A DNA stretch of 64,000 nucleotides from Lithobates sylvaticus (lineage: Eukaryota; Chordata; Amphibia; Anura; Ranidae), in the NCBI GenBank assembly GCA_028564925.1, contig CM053027.1, forward strand, positions 242,489,149-242,553,148, in the 5' to 3' direction. Positions 42,885-53,070 of the stretch are shown here, one piece after another. Position 1 is the first letter of the stretch. Every line of letters begins with the position of its first letter. The notes beneath the pieces were generated by a model. It did no database searches, was not told where the DNA came from, and saw nothing but the letters and a program-made list of their open reading frames with translations. The position numbers and the translations under genes are program-made.

Positions 42885-43600
42885 TTTTGAGAAATTTGGA
42901 TATTTACATTTTTGCGTGTGTTCAATTTTCACCATTTTGCAAAAAGGTGCAATGTAAAAATTTATTTTTTTTGTTATTTATTAACTCCATACAGGTTAAG
43001 CTTTTATATTTAGTAGGAATTAGATGTGTTTTTATCTGCTAATAATGGTTTTAGTGTATTCTTTGCGAATATATAGGTTTGATAAACATTTGCGCAAATA
43101 CCGTGGGGTCTAAAAAATCACTAGCATTTTATTTTTATTCTAGAGATCATATGCTTTCAGAAAATATATGGTTTTGGGGGTCGATTTTTTGAGAAGTTTG
43201 GATATTTACACTTTTGCATCTGTTCAATTTACACCATTTAGGCGCAATTTTAAAGTTACACATATTTGGTATTTATTAACTCAATACAGGTTTAGCTTTT
43301 ATATTTAGTAGGAATTTTGTAAAATTTGCTGTGTATTTATCTGCTAATCATGATTCTAGTCGATTTTTAGCAAAAATATTGTTTTGATAAACATTTGCGC
43401 AAATATCCTGCTACCTTCTAATCAGTAGCACCTTCTTTTCATTCTACTGGTCATGTGATTTCAGAAAATATATGGTTTTGGGGGTCTTTTACAAACTCTG
43501 AAAGCTATAGGTGAAAAATAAAAAAGCAAAGAAAAAAATTGCAAAAATGGTCTGGCCATCTGAGTGTAAAAATAGAGCACAGGGCCTGGCAGCGAAAGGG
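42885..43600 (+). mobile_element. TTAA-type element, 3' end with tandem duplication
   Basis: The right end GGGCCTGGCAGCGAAAGGG meets TTAA at 43601-43604. The sequence consists of two diverged units about 290-300 bp long. Each has TTTTTTGAGAA.TTTGGATAT, TTATATTTAGTAGGAATT, GATAAACATTTGCGCAAATA and GAAAATATATGGTTTTGGGG. A similar tandem organisation is present at the 3' side of the piggyBac at 58000. The left end is missing. Confidence 0.6.
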
Positions 43601-43603
43601 TTA

Positions 43604-43877
43604 AGGGTTGTTTTACTAAAGGAAAATAGACTGTTCAGTCTCACTCTGTTCAGTTTCACTCTGCAAGAGGATTTTCCCCAGAGCTTTGTGAAGCTTTGCT
43701 GTGCGCCATCATTAAATCATGTGCAAGCAAAAATTCAGTTTTTCTAAAATTTCTTTACATATATTCTTTGCAAAGAGAAGCTTCACTACATTTGGAAAGT
43801 TCTAGAAAAAATTCCCTTGCAGACTGCAACTTTACTTGCAAGGTGAAAGATGTATTTTCATTTAGTACATCAACCCC
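43604..43877. mobile_element. Harbinger-like MITE, 274 bp, TTA target duplication
   Basis: Ends AGGGTTGTTTTACTAAAGGA and TCATTTAGTACATCAACCCC are inverted, with TTA at 43601-43603 and 43878-43880. Its left target site is the TTAA of the neighbouring element, so it inserted exactly at that element's edge. Confidence 0.7.
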
Positions 43878-43880
43878 TTA

Positions 43881-46142
43881 GTCCTCTACTCATATTTTCA
43901 ATGTACTGTAGCAGAATCTCACCTAATGCTTCTGGTAACATGTACTATAACCCTGTTCTTTTATTTCTATATGTGTTCTTTTGGTCAACTAAGGATAATA
44001 ATAATAAAGATGCTGACAATGTTTTATCATTTGAAGAAAGAAATGATTAAAAGTGATGTTTTAACTTCTAGTGCTTTCTCTTATTTTTACACTTTGTTTT
44101 GATAGAACAAACAGCGATGGCAACATGCGGCCTTGAACATTTCATATTCAGTGGTTATGCTGTGCTCTTGTAAAATAGTAATGGGATCCTCGACCCTAGA
44201 AGGCAATCCACTTTGCCACTCATAGCTCATGTCCAATTTTCTTTTGGCTCAGAGTCTATTTATGCATTAGGATAGAATGTGGCGAGATAGCATGTGAGCA
44301 AATAATCTTTTAAACAGATTTGTATATTACATAAGGTAGGGTTTTTATATAGAGGAATATCAAACTTTACATCTCTTAAAGACGGATGTCAAATTACCTT
44401 TCTATTGATTGAAGCATTGCTTCTATCTTCTCCTTTCAGAGGAGGAGATTGAAGCATTATACAGGCTCGGTTACTAGCCTCTATATGGACACTTTCTAAT
44501 ACTCCAAGGCTGAACACACTATTCATATGCTAGACCTTCTATCTGGCTTGTTCTGAGTCTCTCCTACATCAGTAATTTACAACCTGAGGCATGTGTACCC
44601 TCAATGGTATGAGGCACAATGTTTCGGGTACAGGAAAAAAATTTAAATAATGGTGGTAGTGTGACTGTATGTTTCTTGTTTGCTAAATGAAACCAGGCTG
44701 CGCAGGTGGCAAGGAGCAGGAGAAATGGATGCCATGATGCAGGTGGCTTTCTTGCAAAGCATCACTCGTTTCTATGATACTGGCAGATGATCTGCTTGTG
44801 GAAATGACCGTGGAAATGCATGACACTGTGCAGCCTGGCTGTCTGCATCCTACCACAGAACACAGACATGAATATACTGTAGCTATTGAGGATTATTCTA
44901 AAATATGAAAATGTAACTGTTAAAGCCTTACTATCTATTGAAGTGGTGTTTTATCTCATAATTTTATGCCCATGTAAAAAACAGAAACTTTTCCTGTTCT
45001 TCTCAGTAGGCACCTAACCAAAAACTAAGAGCTATCTCCCTCTGAAGATAGGGAGCAAAGTATAACGACTGGGGATAAGCAAATCTGTCTGGGGTTGGTA
45101 CAGGAATAGTTTCCAAAATGTTGCTTGAAGTTTGTTAACTTTGTGGTGAACCCCACTAAACTGTAAAGGGGATGATACTTGTTCAATGCTAGCCATTTGT
45201 CGGTGCAATAAGAACGCTATTGTCAAACAATAGGTATGGGATGGCATAATTAAAGAAGAAAGAAACGTATCTCTGGTGGCAAACCTGCAAACTATTTAGC
45301 CAGAAGTTCATAATTTATAAACTTTGTGAATCTTGAGGATTCACTGAAAATCTATGTTAGCAGCAACTCTAAACCTTTTCACTAAAGATGAATAAAAACA
45401 TGCCCAATGTTCTTTGCAAATTTGCATTTGCAATCAAAATGTCCAAAATGATAACATAATGTGCATATAAATTATCATTGTGTGCATGCAGTAATATCAA
45501 TATGGCATCCCTTTTCTGAACTGAGGCTTTTGTGTCTTGTGCATACACCTAGAACTGCACACTCCCATTTACCTCATTGCAGCTGGAGCTACCACTACAT
45601 TAAGCTCAGTAACAGCTTTCTTCCTACAGCTGTTCAGAGCACACAAAATTAACCTAGGTTGAATGCTGCACCGGTTGCTGACACACTGCATTTGCAGTTT
45701 CTAGTTGCTAAGCAACTGATGTTACAAGTCACTTGTTCCACTCTCTATACAAATGGTGTTTAAAGCAGTCAAGTCAAACAGAGCACTACAAAGCACCTGC
45801 AATGCCAAATTCAATATATGCGTAAATGAATGTATATATAAAGCTTTACATAATAATTATAAATAAACATTGTGTGGTGAAAAGCATAGCATATAAATAT
45901 TAACCCCTGCTTCTTTTCTTTTTTTTTTTACTGTTTTTCATAATGCATTAAGAGTGATGATGAAAGGTGGCCTGGACCACACCACAACCAGACCAAATGA
46001 GTGGTACTTAGCACACTTGATATAGTGAGGCATTGCCATCCAGTTGAATGGTATGGCTGCTTTTTCCACTCCTCTGCAATATTCCCCTGCCCCTGGAAAA
46101 CACCCTGCCTCTCTGATGTTATGTTTCTACCTCACTTTTCTC
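43881..46142. other. Mostly unique sequence
   Basis: About 2.3 kb without a supported gene. A hAT-like scrap reading TTACAACCTGAGGCATGTGT lies at 44576-44595. The rest appears to be ordinary noncoding DNA. Confidence 0.45.
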
Positions 46143-46397
46143 CTATACAGTCTTTTGCACCCAGGTAAGGTCTGCCACTTCATCATCCCCACCCTCCTTA
46201 TCACTCAAGTCTACTTGGCAATAAGCTGAGGGAACATCAGTAAGAAGTTCTTCTTCGTCTCCCTCTATGGCCCTGGTGTCCTCTTCCTCCACATTTGATA
46301 ACAAGAATTCTTGAGCATCCTCCTGCATCAAGTTACTCATTCTGTGCTGAAATAATTCATCTATCTCTTGCAGTATCAGCATGTGGGGAAAAAGCAT
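46143..46397 (-). CDS. Unidentified acidic protein frame
   Basis: I do not recognise it. The minus-strand frame reads LILQEIDELFQHRMSNLMQE, then SNVEEEDTRAIEGDEEELL and ends TWVQKTV at a stop. It is acidic and helical-looking, with balanced codon use unlike the AT-rich neighbourhood. It could be an exon of a host gene or of a Harbinger-type accessory protein. No splice sites or neighbours settle the matter. Confidence 0.3.
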   Translation of the reverse strand: MLFPHMLILQEIDELFQHRMSNLMQEDAQEFLLSNVEEEDTRAIEGDEEELLTDVPSAYCQVDLSDKEGGDDEVADLTWVQKTV

Positions 46398-46613
46398 GTA
46401 AATTTAAAAGCAGCTATATCAATAAGTGTATTGAGGATTTGATGCTTTGGTGCACTTAACAATGTGCTGACTGGTGCACTAACTGTACCACACTAAACTG
46501 TACCACAGTGATGTTCTGGAAACAAAGGGCAGCTTTGCTTGTGACAGAAAAAAAATAAAAGAACTTTGCAAACTTATGTAGAAATAAAATATTTATTTAT
46601 ACCTTATATCCCA

Positions 46614-46616
<3 letters not shown>

Positions 46617-46670
<54 letters not shown>
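46617..46670. repeat. (TA)27 microsatellite
   Basis: A pure TA dinucleotide run of 54 bp inside AT-rich sequence. Confidence 0.98.
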
Positions 46671-46676
<6 letters not shown>

Positions 46677-47559
46677 AAAATATATAAACATGTGAAGAAA
46701 AAAAAAAAAGAAACAAGTTACCTTGTTAATTTTCTTTGCTGTTTTCCTAATTCTCTTTGATGTTTTTAAATTATGCAGTAGGAACTTCCATTAACATTAT
46801 TTAACGTCTCTTTGCAAACCAGGAAGTAATTGTTTAAAAAAAAATATTTTAATAACAAGATAGATAAAAATCCCCCAAAAACAATTTTTTTTAAATTCTT
46901 CTTATGTTGCAACAATTCTACGCATTTTGCTGGCTGAAGTAAACACATAGGGCCAAAACTTTTTTGTGATGCAGTGTGTTGTGATAACATGCCCATTACA
47001 GCAACACTATTAACACTCATTATGTGTGTTAACGTGTTGATGTGTCATTCATTTTAAATGGCACCTCAACTCACCAAGGCAATGCAGCTCCAATGCAGGC
47101 CCATTGCAGCACACCATAAACCACTGGTAACACTAATGCCGCGTTCCCCCCAAATCCAAGTCAGACCCTCATCCGAGCACGCAGCCTGGCAGGCCAGGAA
47201 AGGGGTGGGGACGAACGAGCCGCGCCCCCCCCCCTCCTGAGCCGTACCAGGCCGCGCCCCCCCCCCCTGAGCCGTACTCAACATGGGGGGTGCCCTGGGG
47301 AAAGGGGGGCCGTGCGGCCCCCCCACCCCAAAGCACCTTGTCCCCATGTTGATGAGGACAAGGGCCTCTTCCCGACAACCCTGGCCGTTGGTTGTCGGGG
47401 TCTGCGGGCGGGGGCTTATCAGAATCTGGGAACCCCCTTTAATAAGGTGGCCCCCAGATCCCGGCCCCCCACCCTATGTGAATGAGTATGGGGTACGATG
47501 TACCCCTACCCATTCACCTAAGGTGTAAAATGTAAAGTAAAAAAAAACACCCACACTTT

Positions 47560-48000
47560 TGAAAAAATAGTTTATTGCACTGCTCCGGGGGTCTTCTTCC
47601 GTCTTGGGGGTCTTCTCACCGGACTCCCCCGCCATTTACCAAGCTCTTTTACCGAGCGGGGGAAGTCCGGCTACCTTCTTCGTCGTCGCCGCCGTCTGGG
47701 GGTCTCGATCCGCCTTCGGGGGTCTTCTTCCGTCTTGGGGGTCTTCTCGCCGGACTCCCCCGCTCTCTTCTGCTCTTTTACCTAGCTCTTTCACGAGGGG
47801 GGGAGTCCGGCTACCTTCTTCGTCGTCGCCGCCGTCGTCTGGGGGTCTCGATCCGCCTTCGGGGGTCTTCCGGGGTCTCTTCTGTTCTTGCGGCGGTCGT
47901 CGTCTTCCGCGCCGCCGGCGCCTTCTTCTTCTTGTCCTTCTTCTTGTCCTTCTTGTTCTTCTTCTTCTTCCGATGTTGACCCGACGCTCTCTCTGCCCGG
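47560..48000 (-). ncRNA. Putative short transcript, left arm
   Basis: The mirror image of the right-arm unit. It runs outward on the minus strand from the TATA box near 48028 to AATAAA (TTTATT at 47571-47576). It contains an additional duplicated CCGGACTCCCCCGC/TCTTTTACC segment. The same caveats apply: inferred from signals, no evidence of expression. Confidence 0.38.
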
Positions 48001-48023
48001 AATGCCTGTGCCGCTCTGCGCTC

Positions 48024-48193
48024 GGACTTATATAGGGACATGGGCGACAGGGTCACATGCACATGTCACATGGTGACCCCGCCCCCTTGTGTTGTCACAG
48101 TCCCGGAGGATGCTGGGACTGTGACATCGCAAGGGGGCGGGGTCACCATGTGACATGAACATGTGACCCTGTCGCCCATGTCCCTATATAAGT
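48024..48193. promoter_or_regulatory. Divergent promoter at the palindrome centre
   Basis: Two TATA boxes point outward: rc of CTTATATAGGG near 48028-48038 for the left arm and CCCTATATAAG at 48182-48192 for the right arm. Between them are two GC boxes in inverted order (GGTGACCCCGCCCCC and GGGGGCGGGGTCACC) and several CACATG/CATGTG E-box-like hexamers. The spacing from GC box to TATA (about 40-50 bp) suits RNA polymerase II core promoters. Function is inferred. Confidence 0.6.
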
Positions 48194-48214
48194 CCGAGCG
48201 CAGAGCGGCACAGG

Positions 48215-48540
48215 CATTCCGGGCAGAGAGAGCGTCGGGTCAACATCGGAAGAAGAAGAAGAAGAAGAAGGACAAGAAGAAGGACAAGAAGAAGAAGAAG
48301 GCGCCGGCGGCGCGGAAGACGACGACCGCCGCAAGAACAGAAGAGACCCCGGAAGACCCCCGAAGGCGGATCGAGACCCCCAGACGACGGCGGCGACGAC
48401 GAAGAAGGTAGCCGGACTCCCCCCCTCGTGAAAGAGCTAGGTAAAAGAGCAGAAGAGAGCAGGGGAGTCCGGCGAGAAGACCCCCAAGACGGAAGAAGAC
48501 CCCCGGAGCAGTGCAATAAAATTTTTTTTCAAAAGTGTGT
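48215..48540 (+). ncRNA. Putative short transcript, right arm
   Basis: Starting about 30 bp after the TATA box, the sequence runs through a GAAGAAGAAG tract, CGGAAGACGACGACCGCCGC and GGCGGATCGAGACCCCC to AATAAA at 48515-48520. That is followed by GTGTGTGTGTTTTTTG, a textbook GT-rich downstream element. No ATG occurs before the long Arg/Lys-rich frame in the predicted transcript (the frame's ATG at 48178 lies at the TATA box), so a noncoding or non-AUG role is more likely than a protein. Confidence 0.4.
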
Positions 48541-49222
48541 GTGTTTTTTGTACTTTACATTTTACACCTTAGGTGAATGGGTAGGGGTACATCGTACCCC
48601 ATACTCATTCACATAGGGTGGCGGGCCGGTATCTGGGGGCCCCCTTATTAAAGGGGGCTCCCAGATTCCGATAAGCCCCCGCCCGCAGACCCCGACAACC
48701 AACGGCCAGGGTTGTCGGGAAGAGGCCCTTGTCCTCATCAACATGGGGACAAGGTGCTTTGGGGTGGGGGGGGGGCCGCACGGCCCCCCTTTCCCCAGGG
48801 CACCCCCCATGTTGAGGGCACGCGGCCTGGTACGGCTCAGGAGGGGGGGGGGGGGCTCGTTCGTCCCCACCCCTTTCCTGGCCTGCCAGGCTGCGTGCTC
48901 GGATGAGGGTCTGACATGGATTTGGGGGGAACCCCCACGCCGTTTTTTTTTCGGCGTGGGGATTCCCTTTAAATCCATGCCAGCTTGCGGAGCTAGCGCG
49001 GCGGCATTTACTGCCTACGCTAGCTACGTAACCTGAAGTTACGTTCGAAATGAATGGACTGCTCCGTGTACGAGGCATAACACATTACCATGCATTGTAG
49101 TGTGCTAAATTTTTAAAAATACTGCATGTCCATTTTTGGTACTTTCTTGTGCTTTAGCTGCCTTAGTGCAAAACATTAACGCGTGACACAACACACCAAA
49201 GCCGCAAAGTGTGAATGGGCCT

Positions 49223-50625
49223 TCAAATGATGCCCCCCCCCCAAAAAAAAATGTGAGGCAACTTCATGCATATGCAGGATAGCAAGTAACTAACTAGTAA
49301 TAGTGTTTTACCTAAAAGCATAAAATAAATTGAGTAAATTAGTTTACATGTACGAATTCAGATATCACAATGACATGATCAACACTTTTATTATATAAGC
49401 CACAACAGTACATTAAGCAGACCATGTATTTCACATTGCTTAGAGTAAGGCAACATATAAAATAGCCATTGCCTGCAAAAAAAAAAATCAATATTATGTT
49501 TACAGTTCAACAACTACCATAGTTTTTTTCCCATAAAACCGAACACTCGCAATAAAAAACAAAATAACACACTGCTAATAAAACATTTACCACAGCATAT
49601 CATACCAGTGAACAGTTCCAAAATTTTCTAACATCAAAAGATATGCTCAGCAAGATCACTTAGCCGTGTCTAACATGATTCAATGTGTTCCCTTACATTG
49701 TTTACTGTGGTTTAAGGTTGTATTGTTTTTTTCTCTCTGTCCGATCCTGACACTCAAAGGTGTCATATCCATGTCATGTCTGAATCCTGTGTCTATATCT
49801 TCCTGGAGTCTAATGATTTTTTTTTCCATGTCGTCCTGGTGTGTAATGAATTTGTGCACGTTTCCCCTATGTTTACTGGCTGTATGTTGGTATGCTTAGA
49901 CATATAGTGGTTTTGTGCTCATACCCCCAAGCTGTCCTTATCTCATTGTCTATAGTGGTTTTGTACCTGTATCCTATGGTATCTGTATTCCCCTAGTGCT
50001 TAGTAGTTTTATATCTACAGTATATCTCTTGACACCCCATGGTGCATGTCCATCTCCCTTGAGCATCCATTGGTTTTCTGTCTTCTCCTGGGCTCTAGTA
50101 GGCTCCTGCTCATATAACCCTCATATTGCCCAATTTTATTTCTCCAGCAAACTGCCTTGTGACAGGGTATGTTGTCTTCTTTACTGCTTGTATGGGGTTT
50201 CCATTCACCTGGTATTTCAACTGCTTATATGAAAAAATGAGACCCATGAGCACTATGGCAGTCCTATTCTTCCACAGGTTAATGTTTTTTTTTTTTTTTA
50301 TAAATTCTATATTTTGATATGCAGCAGTTATTCACTTTTAGCATGGAGATTGTTACAGCAACTGCATTCTCTCTACTGTATCACAGTATTTCCAACATGT
50401 TCTCTTGCTACGCAGTGTAAATCTCTCATGTGTTACACTACAAACACTACACTACAAACTACACTACAAACTACATCACATGTAACACTCTCATGTGTTA
50501 CACTATTCCCTTATTTATCTCCATCACACATAAGAGATATGTGAGAGTTTTTCCTTCTATAAGAGAAAATCTTCTAAACCTGTGAAGTAGTGAAAAGTTG
50601 AAGTGCAGGGAAGAAGAGAGACTTT
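49223..50625. other. No gene; decayed tandem repeats
   Basis: Between about 49740 and 50120 the plus strand shows loosely repeated units of 50-65 bp (TATAGTGGTTTTGTGCTC, TATAGTGGTTTTGTACCTG, TTAGTAGTTTTATATC, ATTGGTTTTCTGTC), an old minisatellite that keeps frames open. A 12-bp repeat ACACTACAAACT occurs at 50438-50480. No transposon ends. Confidence 0.5.
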
Positions 50626-50627
50626 TA

Positions 50628-51221
50628 GCCTTGTTCATATTAGTACTTCTGCATAATCATATGTTTTTTTTTAATGCTTCGTAGCACATTTTTGAATATT
50701 TTTATGTGTTTTCATGCTTCCTTCAGTGTTTTTTTTTGGCCAATGACAAGCGATATCTGCTGTGACACTGGGCATTATCTTCCTTTTAGATGTTTCCAGC
50801 TTCCTCTGTGTTATGTTGTGGTGTGTAGGTTTGCTATTTGACCACAGATTATGTTTTGTTTTCTCAAATGAGGCTTGTCCCATTTGACATTAAACTGTGT
50901 AGGCAATCTCATTCCATGCCCTCTCCAGCAGCAGTTCTTGTAATTATTGTCCTTGGGATTGTAAAGCAATGTACTTTTAGTATCCAGCATGGTTTAGCCT
51001 ACTTTCACCATTTTGTTCCTCTTGGATTGAGTAGATGTTGCTAGACGGAGGAGACTGGTTGTTATGCATAAAAATGCACCAACAACATGCTAAAATGCAT
51101 TTCAAAGGTCAAAAATGCTCTATGTTGCATAGTTGTGAATTTGCACAATAGAGACTAGAGTGATTTATATTTTAATGCAGAAGTATCATAAATTGCACTA
51201 GTGTGAACATGGGCTTACTGT
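50628..51221. mobile_element. MITE with AGCCTTGTTCATATTAGT-like ends
   Basis: The left TAGCCTTGTTCATATTAG and the right CACTAGTGTGAACATGGGCTTA are imperfect inverted repeats. Both then continue into related TACTTCTGCAT motifs. Target duplication not resolved. No coding capacity. Confidence 0.55.
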
Positions 51222-51372
51222 GTGAGAGATTTAGTAAAGAGGAGTGAGATGTAAAAGAGAAACCCTGACTAAATATATTCATTGTTAAATTTGCTAAAGT
51301 AGTCCTCAAAGCTTGCACTACACAGCTCCTGAGCAGTGTTGGTCATCTTATTTTAAAAAAGTAATTAGTTAA

Positions 51373-51990
51373 CCGCTTAAGGACCGCCTCATGCCGATAT
51401 ACGTCGGCAGAATGGCACGGCTGGGCACAATCACGTAGCTGTACGTGTCTCTTTAAGAGCCCAGCCGTGGGTCGCGCGCGCTGCCAGCGGCGTGCTTGCT
51501 ACCCGGTCCTGAGCTTCGTGACCGCGGCCGCAGGACCAGCGGACCCGATCGCCGCTGGTGTCCCGCAAACACGTCCCAGAGCTGAAGAATGGGGAGAGGT
51601 AAGTGTAAACAAACCTCTCCCTGTGCTTCCTGGTGACGCTGTCACTGATCGGCTGTTCCCTGTCATCAGGAAAGCAGATCAGTGATGTCGAATGTCAAGC
51701 CACGCCCCCCTACAGTAAAAAAAACACACACACGTCACACTTAACCCCTCCCCGCCCCCTAGTGGTTAACTCCTTCACTGCCAGTGTCATTTACACAGGA
51801 ATCAGTGCATTTAAATAGCACTGATTGCTGTATAAATGACAATGGTCACAAAAATGTGTCAAAAATGTCCGATGTATCTGCCATAATGTCGCAGTCACAA
51901 TAAAAATTGCTGATTGCCGCCATTACTAGTAAAAAAAAAATATTAATAAAAATGCTATAAAACTATCCCCAATTTTGTAAACGCTATAAC
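51373..51990. mobile_element. TTAA-type element, 5' part, inside the hAT
   Basis: TTAA at 51369-51372 is followed by CCGCTTAAGGACCGCCTC and a GC-rich block related to 1-178. Then come GGTAAGTGTAAACAAACC (a splice donor) and AAACTATCCCCAATTTTGTA, familiar from frog TTAA elements. It stops abruptly at CGCTATAACTTAGCGGCGC without a right terminus. Confidence 0.65.
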
Positions 51991-52059
51991 TTAGCGGCGC
52001 TGGTACTTGGGGAGGTGGCAGCGGTGGTGGTGCCATCCTCTCCCACCACCACCTCTGCC

Positions 52060-52190
52060 TCTTACTGATCCCATCCCCCACCACCACTGATCTCATCCCT
52101 ACCCTATCCCCCCCATCACCTCTGTTGTAGAAGTGATGGTGGGTAGGTAGGGATGGGATCAGTAAGAAGCAGAGGTGGTGGAGGACTTGG
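52060..52190. repeat. Inverted repeat (hairpin) in the hAT
   Basis: ACCACCTCTGCCTCTTACTG and CAGTAAGAAGCAGAGGTGGT are inverted, as are GATCCCATCC and GGATGGGATC. The intervening loop is about 65 bp. It could be a subterminal structure of the hAT element. Confidence 0.75.
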
Positions 52191-52847
52191 GATGGATCGA
52201 TTGCACTGCAATTCGAATCGTCAGACAGTCACTTACTTGAATGCCTCCAGGGATGCCTTTCCTCATGGGGAGAGAGAGAGACCCTCTCCTTCACTCAATT
52301 GGTGTCAGCTGGTCAGCTGACTTCATTTTTCAGTGTCCGCCCCGCCTCCCTACATTCTCTCTCTCTGAATAGGCGGGGCGGGATGGGCCGGTCCAGATAG
52401 TCTCTCTGAGTCTCAGCCTTTTCTCAGCTCAGTGGGCGAAAGCCCCCCTCTCCATGGCGGAACGAACGGCCAGGCAGCGCGGCCACGGCGGGCCTCCCGG
52501 GCAGTAGATATAATTGCATTAACGCCGCCCAAGTAATGGGAACTGCGTTACCATGAGGGGAAGAGTACTCGTTACCCTCTAAAGTAACTGCGTTCAGTAA
52601 CTCCAGTTATTTTAACTTTTACTTACATCACTGCTCCTGAGTACCTGGTAAAGAAGTGGTTTATTGACAAGGGCAAGACCTTCATTAATCAATTTACAGA
52701 GAGGGAGTATTAGTTAAAGGAGAGTAATTTATAATGCATGTCCATATTCAATAATGAGTGTAAATTATAAGGTGCAGTAATCCAGAGAATCTGATCCAGT
52801 CATCTGTTGGTCAGGCTTAAGAAACGTGAATCCTAGTTGGCTGTGCT

Positions 52848-53070
52848 TTAAGATCAATTCACACATGTACATTTTTGCCTCATATGTTCTCTATTAAATT
52901 TTATGGAAATGTTTCAAAACATGTCAATGCCTGTTGTAGCCCTGACATTGCAAAGTGCATTGCAACATGCTTTATTGCTAGTTGACATGCGTTTTGATGC
53001 TTTTCCCTTTATTTCAATAGAAAAATGAATCGGACAAAATTACACAATTGTGGATGGGCCCTCTTCATAA
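52848..53070. mobile_element. Possible MITE
   Basis: TTAAGATCAATTCACACATG at the left and CACAATTGTGGATGGGCCC at the right look like worn inverted ends of the same type as 50628-51221. Weak. Confidence 0.35.

Larger units (their letters stand above)
47137..49077. mobile_element. Palindromic Harbinger-like element with two divergent promoter arms
   Basis: The short termini TGCCGCG and CGAGGCA are flanked by TAA at 47134-47136 and 49078-49080, a 3-bp TWA target as in PIF/Harbinger. Left arm (47140-48105) and right arm (48112-48935) are inverted copies about 97 percent alike by eye near the centre. The loop is GGAGGATGCT at about 48109. The left arm has an extra internal duplication (about 47580-47820). 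Each arm has a GC box, TATA box, GAA-rich stretch, AATAAA and a conserved distal block with several small hairpins. No transposase. The high arm identity suggests recent formation or ongoing gene conversion. Confidence 0.85.
46930..49222. mobile_element. Probable MITE split by the palindromic element
   Basis: Left of the palindrome the sequence starts AGGGCCAAAACTTTTTTGTG and includes GCAGTGTGTTGTG. Right of it the sequence ends CGCGTGACACAACACACC and GTGTGAATGGGCCTT. The two flanks look like halves of one inverted-terminal element, interrupted at 47137-49077. The termini are too diverged to be certain. Confidence 0.4.
51334..52633. mobile_element. hAT element, 1300 bp, with an inserted TTAA element
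   Basis: Ends CAGTGTTGGTCATC and its partner (rc CAGTGATGTAAGTA) are flanked by CTCCTGAG at 51326-51333 and 52634-52641. AAGTAATTAGTTA at the left and GTAACTGCGTTCAGTAACTC at the right match the well-known GTTACTTTT-type hAT termini. A TTAA element occupies 51373-51990. The remainder contains a hairpin at 52060-52190. No hAT transposase frame is seen. Confidence 0.85.

Noticed and set aside
44425-44475. Possible terminal exon after CTTCTCCTTTCAG encoding EEIEALYRLGY and a stop
   Set aside because: The peptide is too short, there is no polyadenylation signal nearby, and GATTGAAGCATT is locally repeated, so the resemblance is likely chance.
49666-50317. Run of plus-strand hydrophobic frames suggesting a multi-pass membrane protein
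   Set aside because: The sequence is T-rich decayed tandem repeats. The frames change and end without splice sites, and no family signature appears.
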